This document shows, piece by piece, positions 53,586 to 61,686 of a stretch of 64,000 nt of DNA. The notes below the pieces were generated by a model. The model was not told the origin of the DNA and searched no databases. It saw only the letters and a program-made list of their open reading frames with translations. Source of the DNA: Streptomyces mexicanus. Lineage in GTDB: Bacteria > Actinomycetota > Actinomycetes > Streptomycetales > Streptomycetaceae. A program made the translations under genes and the position numbers. How positions within the stretch are numbered: position 1 is the first letter of the stretch; each line of letters starts with the position of its first letter. The stretch covers positions 1,043,199-1,107,198 of the forward strand of contig NZ_LR732544.1 in assembly GCF_902506575.1 (NCBI RefSeq). Reading direction: 5' to 3'.

Positions 53586-54962
53586 GTGAGACGGTTCATG
53601 GCATTACTGGCGGCCTGTGCCACGGCACTCGGGCTCATGACGCTGTTCAGCCCGCAGGCGACAGCCGCCACCGGCTGCCGGGTCGACTACACGGTCACCA
53701 ACCAGTGGCAGGGCGGGTTCCAGGCCGGAGTCAAGATCACGAACCTGGGTGATCCCGTCACCGGCTGGACCCTGAAGTTCACGCTGCCGGACGCGGGCCA
53801 GAAGGTCGTCCAGGGCTGGAACGCCGCCTGGGCGCAGTCCGGCTCCACCGTGACCGCCGCCGGCACCGACTGGAACCGTGCGCTGGCCACCGGCGCCTCG
53901 GTCGACGCCGGCTTCGTGGGCTCGTTCACGGGCGCCAATCCCAAGCCGACGGCGTTCACCCTCAACGGCGTCGCCTGCACCGGCTCCGTCGACGACACCA
54001 CGCCGCCCCCCACCGGCGGCGACGGCACGCCCGTCGGCGTCAACGGACAGCTCCACGTCTGCGGCGTGCACCTGTGCAACCAGTACAACCGCCCCATCCA
54101 GCTGCGCGGCATGAGCACGCACGGACTGCAGTGGTTCAGCCAGTGCTACGACAACGCCTCCCTGGACGCGCTGGCGAAGGACTGGAAGGCGGATCTGCTG
54201 CGCATCGCGATGTACGTGCAGGAAGACGGCTACGAGACCGACCCCGCCGGGTTCACCAGCCGGGTGAACAGCCTCGTGGACATGGCCGAGGCCCGCGGCA
54301 TGTACGCCCTGATCGACTTCCACACCCTGACGCCGGGCGACCCGAACTACAACCTCGACCGCGCCAAGACGTTCTTCGCCTCCGTCGCCGCCCGCAACGC
54401 CGCGAAGAAGAACGTGATCTACGAGATCGCCAACGAGCCCAACGGCGTGAGCTGGGCCGCCATCAAGCAGTACGCCGAGCAGGTCATTCCGGTGATCCGG
54501 GCGGCCGACCCGGACGCCGTCGTCATCGTCGGCACCCGCGGCTGGTCCTCGCTGGGCGTCTCGGACGGCTCCAACGAGAGCGAGATCGTCAACAACCCGG
54601 TCAAGGCCGACAACATCATGTACACGTTCCACTTCTACGCCGCCAGCCACAAGGACGACTACCGCGCCACGGTGAGCCGGGCGGCCACCCGACTGCCGCT
54701 GTTCGTCACCGAGTTCGGCACGGTGAGCTACACCGGCGACGGTGCGGTGGACCGTGCGAGCACCACGGCCTGGCTGGACCTGCTCGACCAGCTGAAGATC
54801 AGTTACGCGAACTGGACCTACTCCGACGCGCCCGAGGGCAGTGCGGCGCTCAAGCCCGGCACCTGCGGGGGCACCGACTACAGCAGCAGCGCGGTGCTGA
54901 CCGAGTCGGGAGCGCTGATGAAGAGCCGGATCAGCACTCCGGACACCTTCCCCACCAGCTGA
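53586..54962 (+). CDS. Secreted GH5 endoglucanase with N-terminal CBM2
   Basis: 458 aa from GTG 53586 (AGGAGG 5 nt upstream). Signal peptide (1 to about 28), family 2 cellulose-binding module (about 30-132), Thr/Pro linker, then a GH5 catalytic domain with acid/base Glu284 (IYEIANEPNGV) and nucleophile Glu376 (LFVTEFGTV). It cuts internal beta-1,4-glucan bonds. Codon 7 is TTA (53604-53606), so translation should depend on the bldA leucyl-tRNA. The CebR site adds substrate control. A terminator follows. Confidence 0.94.
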   Translation: MRRFMALLAACATALGLMTLFSPQATAATGCRVDYTVTNQWQGGFQAGVKITNLGDPVTGWTLKFTLPDAGQKVVQGWNAAWAQSGSTVTAAGTDWNRALATGASVDAGFVGSFTGANPKPTAFTLNGVACTGSVDDTTPPPTGGDGTPVGVNGQLHVCGVHLCNQYNRPIQLRGMSTHGLQWFSQCYDNASLDALAKDWKADLLRIAMYVQEDGYETDPAGFTSRVNSLVDMAEARGMYALIDFHTLTPGDPNYNLDRAKTFFASVAARNAAKKNVIYEIANEPNGVSWAAIKQYAEQVIPVIRAADPDAVVIVGTRGWSSLGVSDGSNESEIVNNPVKADNIMYTFHFYAASHKDDYRATVSRAATRLPLFVTEFGTVSYTGDGAVDRASTTAWLDLLDQLKISYANWTYSDAPEGSAALKPGTCGGTDYSSSAVLTESGALMKSRISTPDTFPTS

Positions 54963-54972
54963 CCGCTTCCCT

Positions 54973-55010
54973 GAGCGGTGGGGCTCCGCACGACCGGAGC
55001 CTCGCCGCTC
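54973..55010. terminator. Bidirectional terminator after the GH5 gene
   Basis: 54973-54988 pairs with 54995-55010 over 16 bp with two G-T wobbles (core GGCTCCG/CGGAGCC), loop 6 nt, between convergent genes. Confidence 0.8.
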
Positions 55011-55044
55011 AGCATGCGTCCGTGCGGGGCGCGCCCGCGGCGTC

Positions 55045-55698
55045 TCAGCCCTCGAAGCCCGCGTCGCGCAGGATCCGGTCGATGCGGGTGCGGTGCGCAC
55101 TCTCCCAGGCGTCCAGAGTCTCACCGGCCTCCTTGGCCAGCTTGGCCCGGGCCGCGGTCAGCACGTCGTCCCGGCAGGCCGAGGGGACGACCACGACGCC
55201 CTCCTCGTCGGCCACGACGACGTCACCGGCGTTCACCGCCACCCCGCCGCAGCGCACCTCGACGTTGAGCGGCTCGACGGCCTTCTTGCCGCCCGGAATC
55301 GGGATCACTCCCCGGGCGAAGACGGGGAAGCCCGCCTCCCGGACCTCGGCGAGGTCGCGGATCAGCCCGTCCGCGACCAGGGCCGCGACACCGCGGCGCT
55401 GCGCGACGGCGCAGACGTTCCCGCCCGCCAGCGCGTAGTCGAGGTCTCCCGATTCGACGACGAGGACCGAGCCCGGTGCGGCCCGGTGGATCGCCGCGTG
55501 CAGCATGAGGTTGTCGCCGGGAGGGCACCGCACGGTGAACGCGGGTCCGGCGATCCGGGGCACCGGCTGCCACAGCGGGCGGATCCCGATGTCCATGACC
55601 CGCTCGCGCCCCAGGACATCGGCGAGCGTGGTGGTCGGGATGCCCGCGAACCCGCTCGCTTCGGTGCCGTCCGCCATGCCTCCGGTGTCGTCCGCCAT
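55045..55698 (-). CDS. RraA-like protein (HMG/CHA aldolase family)
   Basis: 217 aa from ATG 55698. It has the RraA fold markers GDNLMLHAAI, GSVLVVESGDLDYALAGGNVCAVAQRRGVAALVADGLIRDL (substrate-site DGLIRD) and GDVVVADEEGVVVVP. Enzymes of this family cleave 4-hydroxy-4-methyl-2-oxoglutarate or decarboxylate oxaloacetate; E. coli RraA instead binds RNase E. The full G-x20-R-D site is present, so an aldolase is more likely than a pure inhibitor. Confidence 0.86.
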   Translation of the reverse strand: MADDTGGMADGTEASGFAGIPTTTLADVLGRERVMDIGIRPLWQPVPRIAGPAFTVRCPPGDNLMLHAAIHRAAPGSVLVVESGDLDYALAGGNVCAVAQRRGVAALVADGLIRDLAEVREAGFPVFARGVIPIPGGKKAVEPLNVEVRCGGVAVNAGDVVVADEEGVVVVPSACRDDVLTAARAKLAKEAGETLDAWESAHRTRIDRILRDAGFEG

Positions 55699-55892
55699 GT
55701 CTCCCCTGCTTCCCTGGTCGTCGTCGCGTGCGGCCGCGGACGACACGGTCGCGCCCCTCTGCGGGGTGCGTCCATGCTGTCCCCGGCGGCCTCCGGCGGT
55801 CCTCCGGCGGCCCCGCCCGGCGTCGACGGTACTGCGCCGGCCGACGCCCCCGGCCCCCGGGTCGGCGAGTGGACCAGCAGGCGGCTGCCCGC

Positions 55893-56060
55893 GTCCGTGA
55901 CGGGCCCAGCCGCACGCCGCAGCAGAACACCGCGTACGGTTTCCGGCTCCTCGCCGGCATCGCGAACCGGGCCCTGTCGCCCGCCGTCGACGACCCCGCC
56001 ACCGCCGTCCAGGCACTCGACCGGAACGAGGACGCGCTGCCGCGCTCGGCCGACCGCTCT
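55893..56060 (+). pseudogene. Fragment of a DUF2254 membrane protein gene
   Basis: The plus-strand frame reads RDGPSRTPQQNTAYGFRLLAGIANRALSPAVDDPATAVQALDR in pieces matching the conserved C-terminal region of DUF2254 proteins (QD.AFGFR.LVDIA.RALSPAVNDP.TAVQA.DR). Sequence on both sides is unrelated, there is no start, and no membrane part is present, so this is a decayed internal fragment. Confidence 0.75.
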
Positions 56061-56149
56061 CTCGGACAGGGTGACGCGCTGCCCAGTCATGGACGAGCAA
56101 GAACCTGCTCCCCGCAACGGTCGCGCGGAACATGTGCGCCCGGACGACA

Positions 56150-56265
56150 CCGCGGCCGCCGCGGTGGGCGGCCCCCGGGTCTTCGAACGTGACACCTGCA
56201 AGCACGCAACGCAGTGGAACGGTGCTTCAACAAGCCGAAGCAGCGCTGCGGCAAAGCCACCTGAC
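56150..56265 (+). pseudogene. Remnant of an IS5-like transposase C-terminus
   Basis: GGPRVFERDTCKH in one frame joins, through a 1-nt loss near 56205, to RNAVERCFNKPKQRCGKAT in the next (stop at 56262-56264). This matches the conserved end of Streptomyces IS5-type transposases (RNTVERCFNRLKQWRG). No terminal repeats were identified. Confidence 0.72.
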
Positions 56266-56494
56266 AGGACATCAGATGTCACGCCTGCCTGCCAGGCACC
56301 GTCCTCGCAGCCCTGCTGAGGTGGGGTGCCCCCCGGAGACCGACACCAGCGTCCGGGCAACGCGGCGCGCCGACAGGGCACTTCGCGGTTCTGCAACGGT
56401 GATCCGACTGCGGCGTAACAGTTTTCCTTCATCGTCTCTTACCGTCCTTTCATCTGTTGAGCCGTCAGATCGCTCCCGGCATACTGCGTGATCC

Positions 56495-56556
56495 GGAGAG
56501 GTTGCCGTACATGCGTACGAAACCTCTCCCGCTCGGGTGAACGGGGAATTCACCCG
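56495..56556. promoter_or_regulatory. Two inverted repeats before the subtilase gene
   Basis: GGAGAGGTT (56495-56503) with AACCTCTCC (56521-56529), loop 17 nt, and CGGGTGAA (56534-56541) with TTCACCCG (56549-56556), loop 7 nt. Both lie within 85 nt of the TTG start and could be operators or leader hairpins. Confidence 0.6.
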
Positions 56557-56579
56557 TTACTCCACTCCAGGGGGAGAAC

Positions 56580-59500
56580 TTGCGCAGACAAGTGAAAAGA
56601 GTTGCTGCTGCCGGTGTGGCCACGGCCGCAGCCGTCGCCCTCGCCGCGGGCATGACCACCCCGGCGTCGGCGAAGCCCGCGGACAGCGTCCCGGCCGCCG
56701 GGTCGGGACTCACCGCGAAGACCCACGTCACTCTCATCACCGGTGACCGTGTCGCCCTCGACGCCAAGGGCCGGATCGTCGGCCTGCAGCGGGCCAAGGG
56801 CCGCGAGCACATACCCGTCCAGATCCGCCGGACCGCGGGCCACACGCTGGTCGTGCCGGCCGACGCGGCGCACCTGCTCGCGTCCGGCAAGCTGGACCAG
56901 CGGCTGTTCGACGTCACCGAACTGAACACGGCCGCCACCCGTCGGGCCCAGAGGAACGGCCTGAAGGTCATCGTCGGCTACACCGGCTCCGCCACGGCAG
57001 CCAAGGCCGACGTCCGGGGCGCCGGTCAGCTGCGGCGCAGTCTCGCGGCGCTCAACGCCGACGCCGTGCAGACGCCGGTCACGGACACCGCCGAGCTGTG
57101 GCACGCCGTCACCGACGGCGACACGACCGCCTCCGGCATCGCACACGTCTGGCTCGACGGGGTCCGCAAGGCCGCGCTCGACCGGTCGGTGCCGCAGATC
57201 GGCGCCCCGGTCGCGTGGAAGGCCGGCTACACCGGCAAGGGCGTGAAGGTCGCCGTCCTGGACACCGGTGTGGACACCCGCCACCCGGACCTCAAGGACC
57301 AGGTGATCAGGTCCAAGAACTTCAGCTCCGCGGCCGACGCCACCGACCACTTCGGGCACGGCACCCACGTCGCCTCCATCGTGGCGGGCACCGGCGCCAA
57401 GTCGGGCGGCCGGTACAAGGGTGTCGCCCCGGACGCCGAGATCCTCAACGGCAAGGTCCTGGACGACAGCGGTTCCGGCGACGACTCCGGCATCCTCGCC
57501 GGCATGGAGTGGGCGGCCGCCCAGGGCGCCTCCGTGGTCAACCTCAGCCTCGGCGGCTACGACAGCCCCGGCATCGACCCGCTCGAGGCCGAGGTCAACA
57601 AACTCTCCGCCACCAAGGGCATCCTGTTCGCGATCGCCGCGGGCAACGACGGCCCCGGGTCTCTCGGTTCGCCGGGCAGCGCCGACGCCGCGCTCACCGT
57701 CGGCGCCGTCGACAAGAAGGACAAGCTCGCCGACTTCTCCTCCTCCGGCCCGCGCGTCGGCGACTACGCCATCAAGCCCGACGTCACCGCGCCCGGCGTG
57801 GACATCACCGCCGCCGCGGCCAAGGGCAGCGTCATCGACCAGGAGGTCGGCGAGAAGCCCGACGGCTACCTCACCATCTCCGGCACCTCGATGGCCACCC
57901 CGCACGTCGCGGGCGCCGCCGCCCTCCTCAAGCAGGAGCACCCCGACTGGGGCTACGCCGAGCTGAAGGGCGCGCTCACCGGCTCCGCCAAGGACGGCGA
58001 CTACACGCCGTTCGAGCAGGGTTCGGGCCGTATCGCGGTGGACAAGGCGATCGGGCAGTCCGTGATCGCCGATCCGGTCTCGGTGAGCTTCGGGCTCCAG
58101 CAGTGGCCGCACACCGACGACAAGCCGGTCACCAAGAAGGTGACCTACCGCAACCTCGGTGACAAGGACGTCACGCTCACCCTGAGCAGCACCGCCCTCG
58201 ACCCCCGGGGCAAGGCCGCCCCGGCGGGCTTCTTCACGCTCGGCGCGAGCGAGGTGACGGTCCCGGCGCACGGCACCGCCTCCGTGGACCTCACCGCCGA
58301 CACCAGGCTGGGCGGCACCCTCGACGGCGCCTACTCCGCGTACGTGACCGCGACGGGCGCCGGCCAGACCGTCCGCACGGCCGCCGCGGTCGAGCGCGAG
58401 GTGGAGTCCTACGACCTCACGCTGAAGTTCATCGGCCGCGACGGCAAGCCCGCCCCGTACTACAACGCCGACCTCAACGGCATCGCGGGCCTGGCCGACG
58501 GCACGGATGTGAGCCCGTACGACAAGTCCGGCACGGTGAAGGTGCGCGCGCCCAAGGGCACGTACATCCTCAACACCGCCGTCTTCGTGGACGAGTACGG
58601 TGAGAAGGGCATCGACTGGATCGCCCAGCCGAAGCTGACCGTCACCAAGAAGCAGACGGTCACGATCGACGCACGCAAGGCCAAGCCGGTGGACATCACC
58701 GTCCCGGCCTCGGGCGCCACCTCGCAGTTCGCCTCGCCGGGCTTCTCCGTCGCGGCCGCCGACGGCGAGTACGGCTACGGCTGGTTCCTGGACTCGTACA
58801 AGAACTTCCGCACCGCCCACCTGGGCCCGCAACTGTCCTCCGGCCGGCTGTTCCAGCAGTGGGACGGCCACTGGACCAAGGGGGCGAGCGAGCAGTACGA
58901 CGTGACCTCCGGCGGCCCGGTCAAGCAGCTCGCCACCGGCTACACCAAGCACTACAGGACCAGCGAGCTGGCCACGGTCAGGACCCGGCTCGGTGCTCCC
59001 GCGAGCGGCAAGTCCGGATCGGTCAGCGCGATCGGCTCGCTGCCCGGTGGCTTCGGCGGCTCCGGCATCGACATCCCGCAGAAGCTGCCCGGCACGCGCA
59101 CCCTGCACGTGTCCACCGGCGGCGGAGTGCGCTGGGAGCTGGACTTCACCCAGTACGGCGGCACCGACCAGGACGGCTTCCCGTCCTCCGAGGCCTGGTA
59201 CACGCTCGGCGAGTCCTCCTTCAAGGCCGGCCGCACCTACACCAGGACGGTCAACACCGCGGTCTTCGGCCCGCACGTCGGCAAGGAGCTGGGCCTCTTC
59301 CGCACCGGCAACGAGATCTACGGTGTGCTGCCGCTGTTCGCCGACTCCGCGGGACACGCCGGGTCCTCGCTGTTCAGCTCGGTGAACACGGCCCTGTACC
59401 GCAACGGCACCAAGGTCGGCTCCACCGAAGACCCGCTGTTCGGCGGGGAGACCTTCAAGGTCCCGGCCGGTGACGCCGCGTACCGGCTGACCACCTCGGT

Positions 59501-59891
59501 CAAGCGCTCCGCGAAGGTCGCCACGGTCTCCTCCCGGATCGACGCGACCTGGACCTTCCGCTCCGCGAAGCCGACCGGCACGGAAGCCCGACTTCCCGCC
59601 TCCGTGCCGCACTACGGCATCGACACCGGCCTCGACGGCAAGGTCGCGGCCGGCAAGAAGGTCACCTTCCCGGTCACCGTCGCGGGCTCGGCGGCGGGCG
59701 GCAACCTGAAGTCGCTGGCGGTGTACGTCTCCTACGACGGCAAGACCTTCAAGAAGGTCGACGTCCGCGGCGGGAAGATCACCGTCAAGAACCCGGCGAA
59801 GGGCAAGTCCGTCTCCCTCCGCGCCAAGATCACCGACAAGAAGGGCAACACGTCCGAGATCACGGTCTACGACGCGTACTTCGGCAAGTGA
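56580..59891 (+). CDS. Large secreted subtilisin-family (S8) protease
   Basis: 1103 aa from TTG 56580 (GGGGGAG 3 nt upstream). Signal peptide (1 to about 31), propeptide (about 40-200), then the S8 domain with Asp228 (VLDTGVDTRHPD), His260 (HGTHVAS), oxyanion Asn356 (AAGNDGP) and Ser437 (GTSMATPHVAG). About 600 further residues form beta-rich C-terminal domains without a motif I can name. This is an autoprocessing extracellular protease of the large Streptomyces type. Decayed IS fragments flank it on both sides. A 13-bp terminator follows. Confidence 0.94.
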   Translation: MRRQVKRVAAAGVATAAAVALAAGMTTPASAKPADSVPAAGSGLTAKTHVTLITGDRVALDAKGRIVGLQRAKGREHIPVQIRRTAGHTLVVPADAAHLLASGKLDQRLFDVTELNTAATRRAQRNGLKVIVGYTGSATAAKADVRGAGQLRRSLAALNADAVQTPVTDTAELWHAVTDGDTTASGIAHVWLDGVRKAALDRSVPQIGAPVAWKAGYTGKGVKVAVLDTGVDTRHPDLKDQVIRSKNFSSAADATDHFGHGTHVASIVAGTGAKSGGRYKGVAPDAEILNGKVLDDSGSGDDSGILAGMEWAAAQGASVVNLSLGGYDSPGIDPLEAEVNKLSATKGILFAIAAGNDGPGSLGSPGSADAALTVGAVDKKDKLADFSSSGPRVGDYAIKPDVTAPGVDITAAAAKGSVIDQEVGEKPDGYLTISGTSMATPHVAGAAALLKQEHPDWGYAELKGALTGSAKDGDYTPFEQGSGRIAVDKAIGQSVIADPVSVSFGLQQWPHTDDKPVTKKVTYRNLGDKDVTLTLSSTALDPRGKAAPAGFFTLGASEVTVPAHGTASVDLTADTRLGGTLDGAYSAYVTATGAGQTVRTAAAVEREVESYDLTLKFIGRDGKPAPYYNADLNGIAGLADGTDVSPYDKSGTVKVRAPKGTYILNTAVFVDEYGEKGIDWIAQPKLTVTKKQTVTIDARKAKPVDITVPASGATSQFASPGFSVAAADGEYGYGWFLDSYKNFRTAHLGPQLSSGRLFQQWDGHWTKGASEQYDVTSGGPVKQLATGYTKHYRTSELATVRTRLGAPASGKSGSVSAIGSLPGGFGGSGIDIPQKLPGTRTLHVSTGGGVRWELDFTQYGGTDQDGFPSSEAWYTLGESSFKAGRTYTRTVNTAVFGPHVGKELGLFRTGNEIYGVLPLFADSAGHAGSSLFSSVNTALYRNGTKVGSTEDPLFGGETFKVPAGDAAYRLTTSVKRSAKVATVSSRIDATWTFRSAKPTGTEARLPASVPHYGIDTGLDGKVAAGKKVTFPVTVAGSAAGGNLKSLAVYVSYDGKTFKKVDVRGGKITVKNPAKGKSVSLRAKITDKKGNTSEITVYDAYFGK

Positions 59892-59915
59892 GCCGCAGCG
59901 CCCGCTGACACACGA

Positions 59916-59946
59916 GGGGCACCCGGAGGACTTCTCCGGGTGCCCC
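59916..59946. terminator. Terminator after the subtilase gene
   Basis: GGGGCACCCGGAG (59916-59928) pairs perfectly with CTCCGGGTGCCCC (59934-59946), loop GACTT. Confidence 0.9.
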
Positions 59947-59999
59947 TTACCCGTTCCGCGCCGACGGGGCCGACCGTGCCCGGGCCCTCGCTCATGGCC

Positions 60000-60270
60000 C
60001 GAGCCGCCATGGCCGGCCTCGGGTGGAAGACCGGCGGGTCGCCGACGGGCGCGGGTCGTCATGGCCGGCCGTCCGGACCTCGTTCGAGGAAGCGGCGCCG
60101 CCCACGTGCGGACCGTGTCCGCGGTGAGCCGCAGCCGGCGGGACACTTCCATGACGAGTGTCCCTCGGCGCACACCGGCACGGTCCGCGACCGCCGGACC
60201 AGAGCCTGGGCCGTCGTACGACGACGGACCCGGCCCCGAGTGCGGCCCGTTGGGCATCAGTCAGTGACAA
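60000..60270 (-). pseudogene. Remnant of an IS630-type transposase N-terminus
   Basis: Minus-strand pieces in different frames assemble into the N-terminal part of an IS630-like transposase: SLTDAQRAALG (from about 60267), RRTTAQALVRRSRTVPVCAEGHSS, VMEVSRRLRLTADTVRTW (about 60155-60102), then RRFLERGPDG after a 1-nt insertion. At least two frameshifts and a missing catalytic half make it a pseudogene. Confidence 0.78.
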
Positions 60271-60442
60271 CGGCGGAATCTTCGGGCCCGGACGACTCAC
60301 CCCCGGCCAAGGACGAACCCCCGAGCTCACTAGGGGCGGTTCAGGGGTGTTGTCCGGGTGATCACGGATAGGCAAGGTCTGTCTCGTTCGAGAGAGTCGA
60401 CGTGGTCACCCGAGTCCCGCCAAAACCGCCGGAGGCATCTCG

Positions 60443-61549
60443 ATGCACCTACGCGTCGCCCTCACCGCCTATCTCCTGAGCTCTGTTCTCACGGTCGGTG
60501 CGGCTCTGCCGGCAGTCGCCGCCCCTGCCGCTCCCGCCGGCCCGACGTCCGCGAACCGCACTGTCCAGGACATCCTCGACCACCTGCCCGACGACATCGT
60601 CGCGGGCGCGTTGACCAGGAAGGACGATGTGGGCGCCACTGCCGGCCCGGTCACCGCTGACGCATACGTCCGGATCGGCAGCGTCACCAAAGCCTTCACC
60701 AACACGGTGGTGCTCCAACTCGTGGCCGAGCATCGCATCGACCTCGACGCACCGGCACGGCGGTACGTCCCCCAGGTGCTGCCCGAAGCGTACGGCGATG
60801 TCACCGTGCACCATCTCCTCGACCACACGAGTGGCCTGCCCAAGCCCGCCCCGACGCCGGGCCCGGCTGACGGACCTGGATGGCAGTTCGCATCCGTGAC
60901 GCCCGAGGACTTCCTGCGTGCATCGTTCGCCGCCGCCGGCGGCACACACCCCCGCCCCGGTTTAGAGCAGCAGTACAACGGGCTCAATTCCTTCGTCCTC
61001 GGTCTGATCGTGGAAGAGGTCACCGGCCACTCCTTCACCGCCGAGCTGGAGCGCAGGATCATCCGGCCGCTGCGCCTGCGTCACACCGGCCTGCCTGCCG
61101 CCGACGACCCCACGATCCCCTCGCCCCACGCGGAGGTGTACGTCGACGGGCAGGACGTGACCGAGCAGAGCCCGTACCCGTGGGCCGAGGGAGGCATGAT
61201 ATCCACCGCGGCCGACCTGGACCGCTTCATGACGGCGCTGTTCCGGGGCCGGTTGCTCCCACCCGCCGAGCAGAAACTGGTGTTCGAAGTGCCGACCGCG
61301 ACCAACGGCGCCGACAACAAGAACTGCACCGGCACGACCGCCTGCTACAGCACCGGTGGACTCATGCGCTACCAGCTTCCGGACGGCGAGGACGCGTGGG
61401 GCAAAACCGGTTCCCGCCCCGGCTGGGACAACGGCTTCTTCGCCACCCGCGACCTCAGACACCGCTTCGTGTACTCCCTGAACCCGACCGGGGCCGGCAA
61501 CGACCTCCCGTACATCAAAGCCCTCATCAACGCCGCGCTCGCGGACTGA
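60443..61549 (+). CDS. Secreted serine hydrolase, beta-lactamase/DD-peptidase family
   Basis: 368 aa from ATG 60443 (GGAGG 7 nt upstream). Signal peptide (1 to about 27), SxxK motif SVTK with Ser80, HTSGLP, and KTG in WGKTGSRPG. The second catalytic motif, normally YSN, reads YNG (QQYNGLNSF). It belongs to the class C/R61-like group acting on D-Ala peptides or esters. Codon 174 is TTA (60962-60964), predicting bldA dependence. Confidence 0.88.
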   Translation: MHLRVALTAYLLSSVLTVGAALPAVAAPAAPAGPTSANRTVQDILDHLPDDIVAGALTRKDDVGATAGPVTADAYVRIGSVTKAFTNTVVLQLVAEHRIDLDAPARRYVPQVLPEAYGDVTVHHLLDHTSGLPKPAPTPGPADGPGWQFASVTPEDFLRASFAAAGGTHPRPGLEQQYNGLNSFVLGLIVEEVTGHSFTAELERRIIRPLRLRHTGLPAADDPTIPSPHAEVYVDGQDVTEQSPYPWAEGGMISTAADLDRFMTALFRGRLLPPAEQKLVFEVPTATNGADNKNCTGTTACYSTGGLMRYQLPDGEDAWGKTGSRPGWDNGFFATRDLRHRFVYSLNPTGAGNDLPYIKALINAALAD

Positions 61550-61686
61550 TCCGGAACGGCTTTCCGATCCGTCCCTCACCAGCGGCGCGGCCGAGGGCCG
61601 AGCGACCCGGCGAACCTCTCCGGTCACTCAGGACGGCGCGGACCGTTGCCGCGAGGTCGTGCAGCGCACGTTCGGCAGCCACATGA
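61550..61686. other. Short convergent intergenic region
   Basis: 137 nt between convergent stops. I see no perfect terminator hairpin. Confidence 0.4.

Noticed and set aside
56550..60257. 1235-codon minus-strand open frame
   Set aside because: It is antisense to the subtilase with its clear signal peptide and catalytic residues; the translation is Gly/Arg/Val-rich without any motif except the separate IS630 piece at its end.
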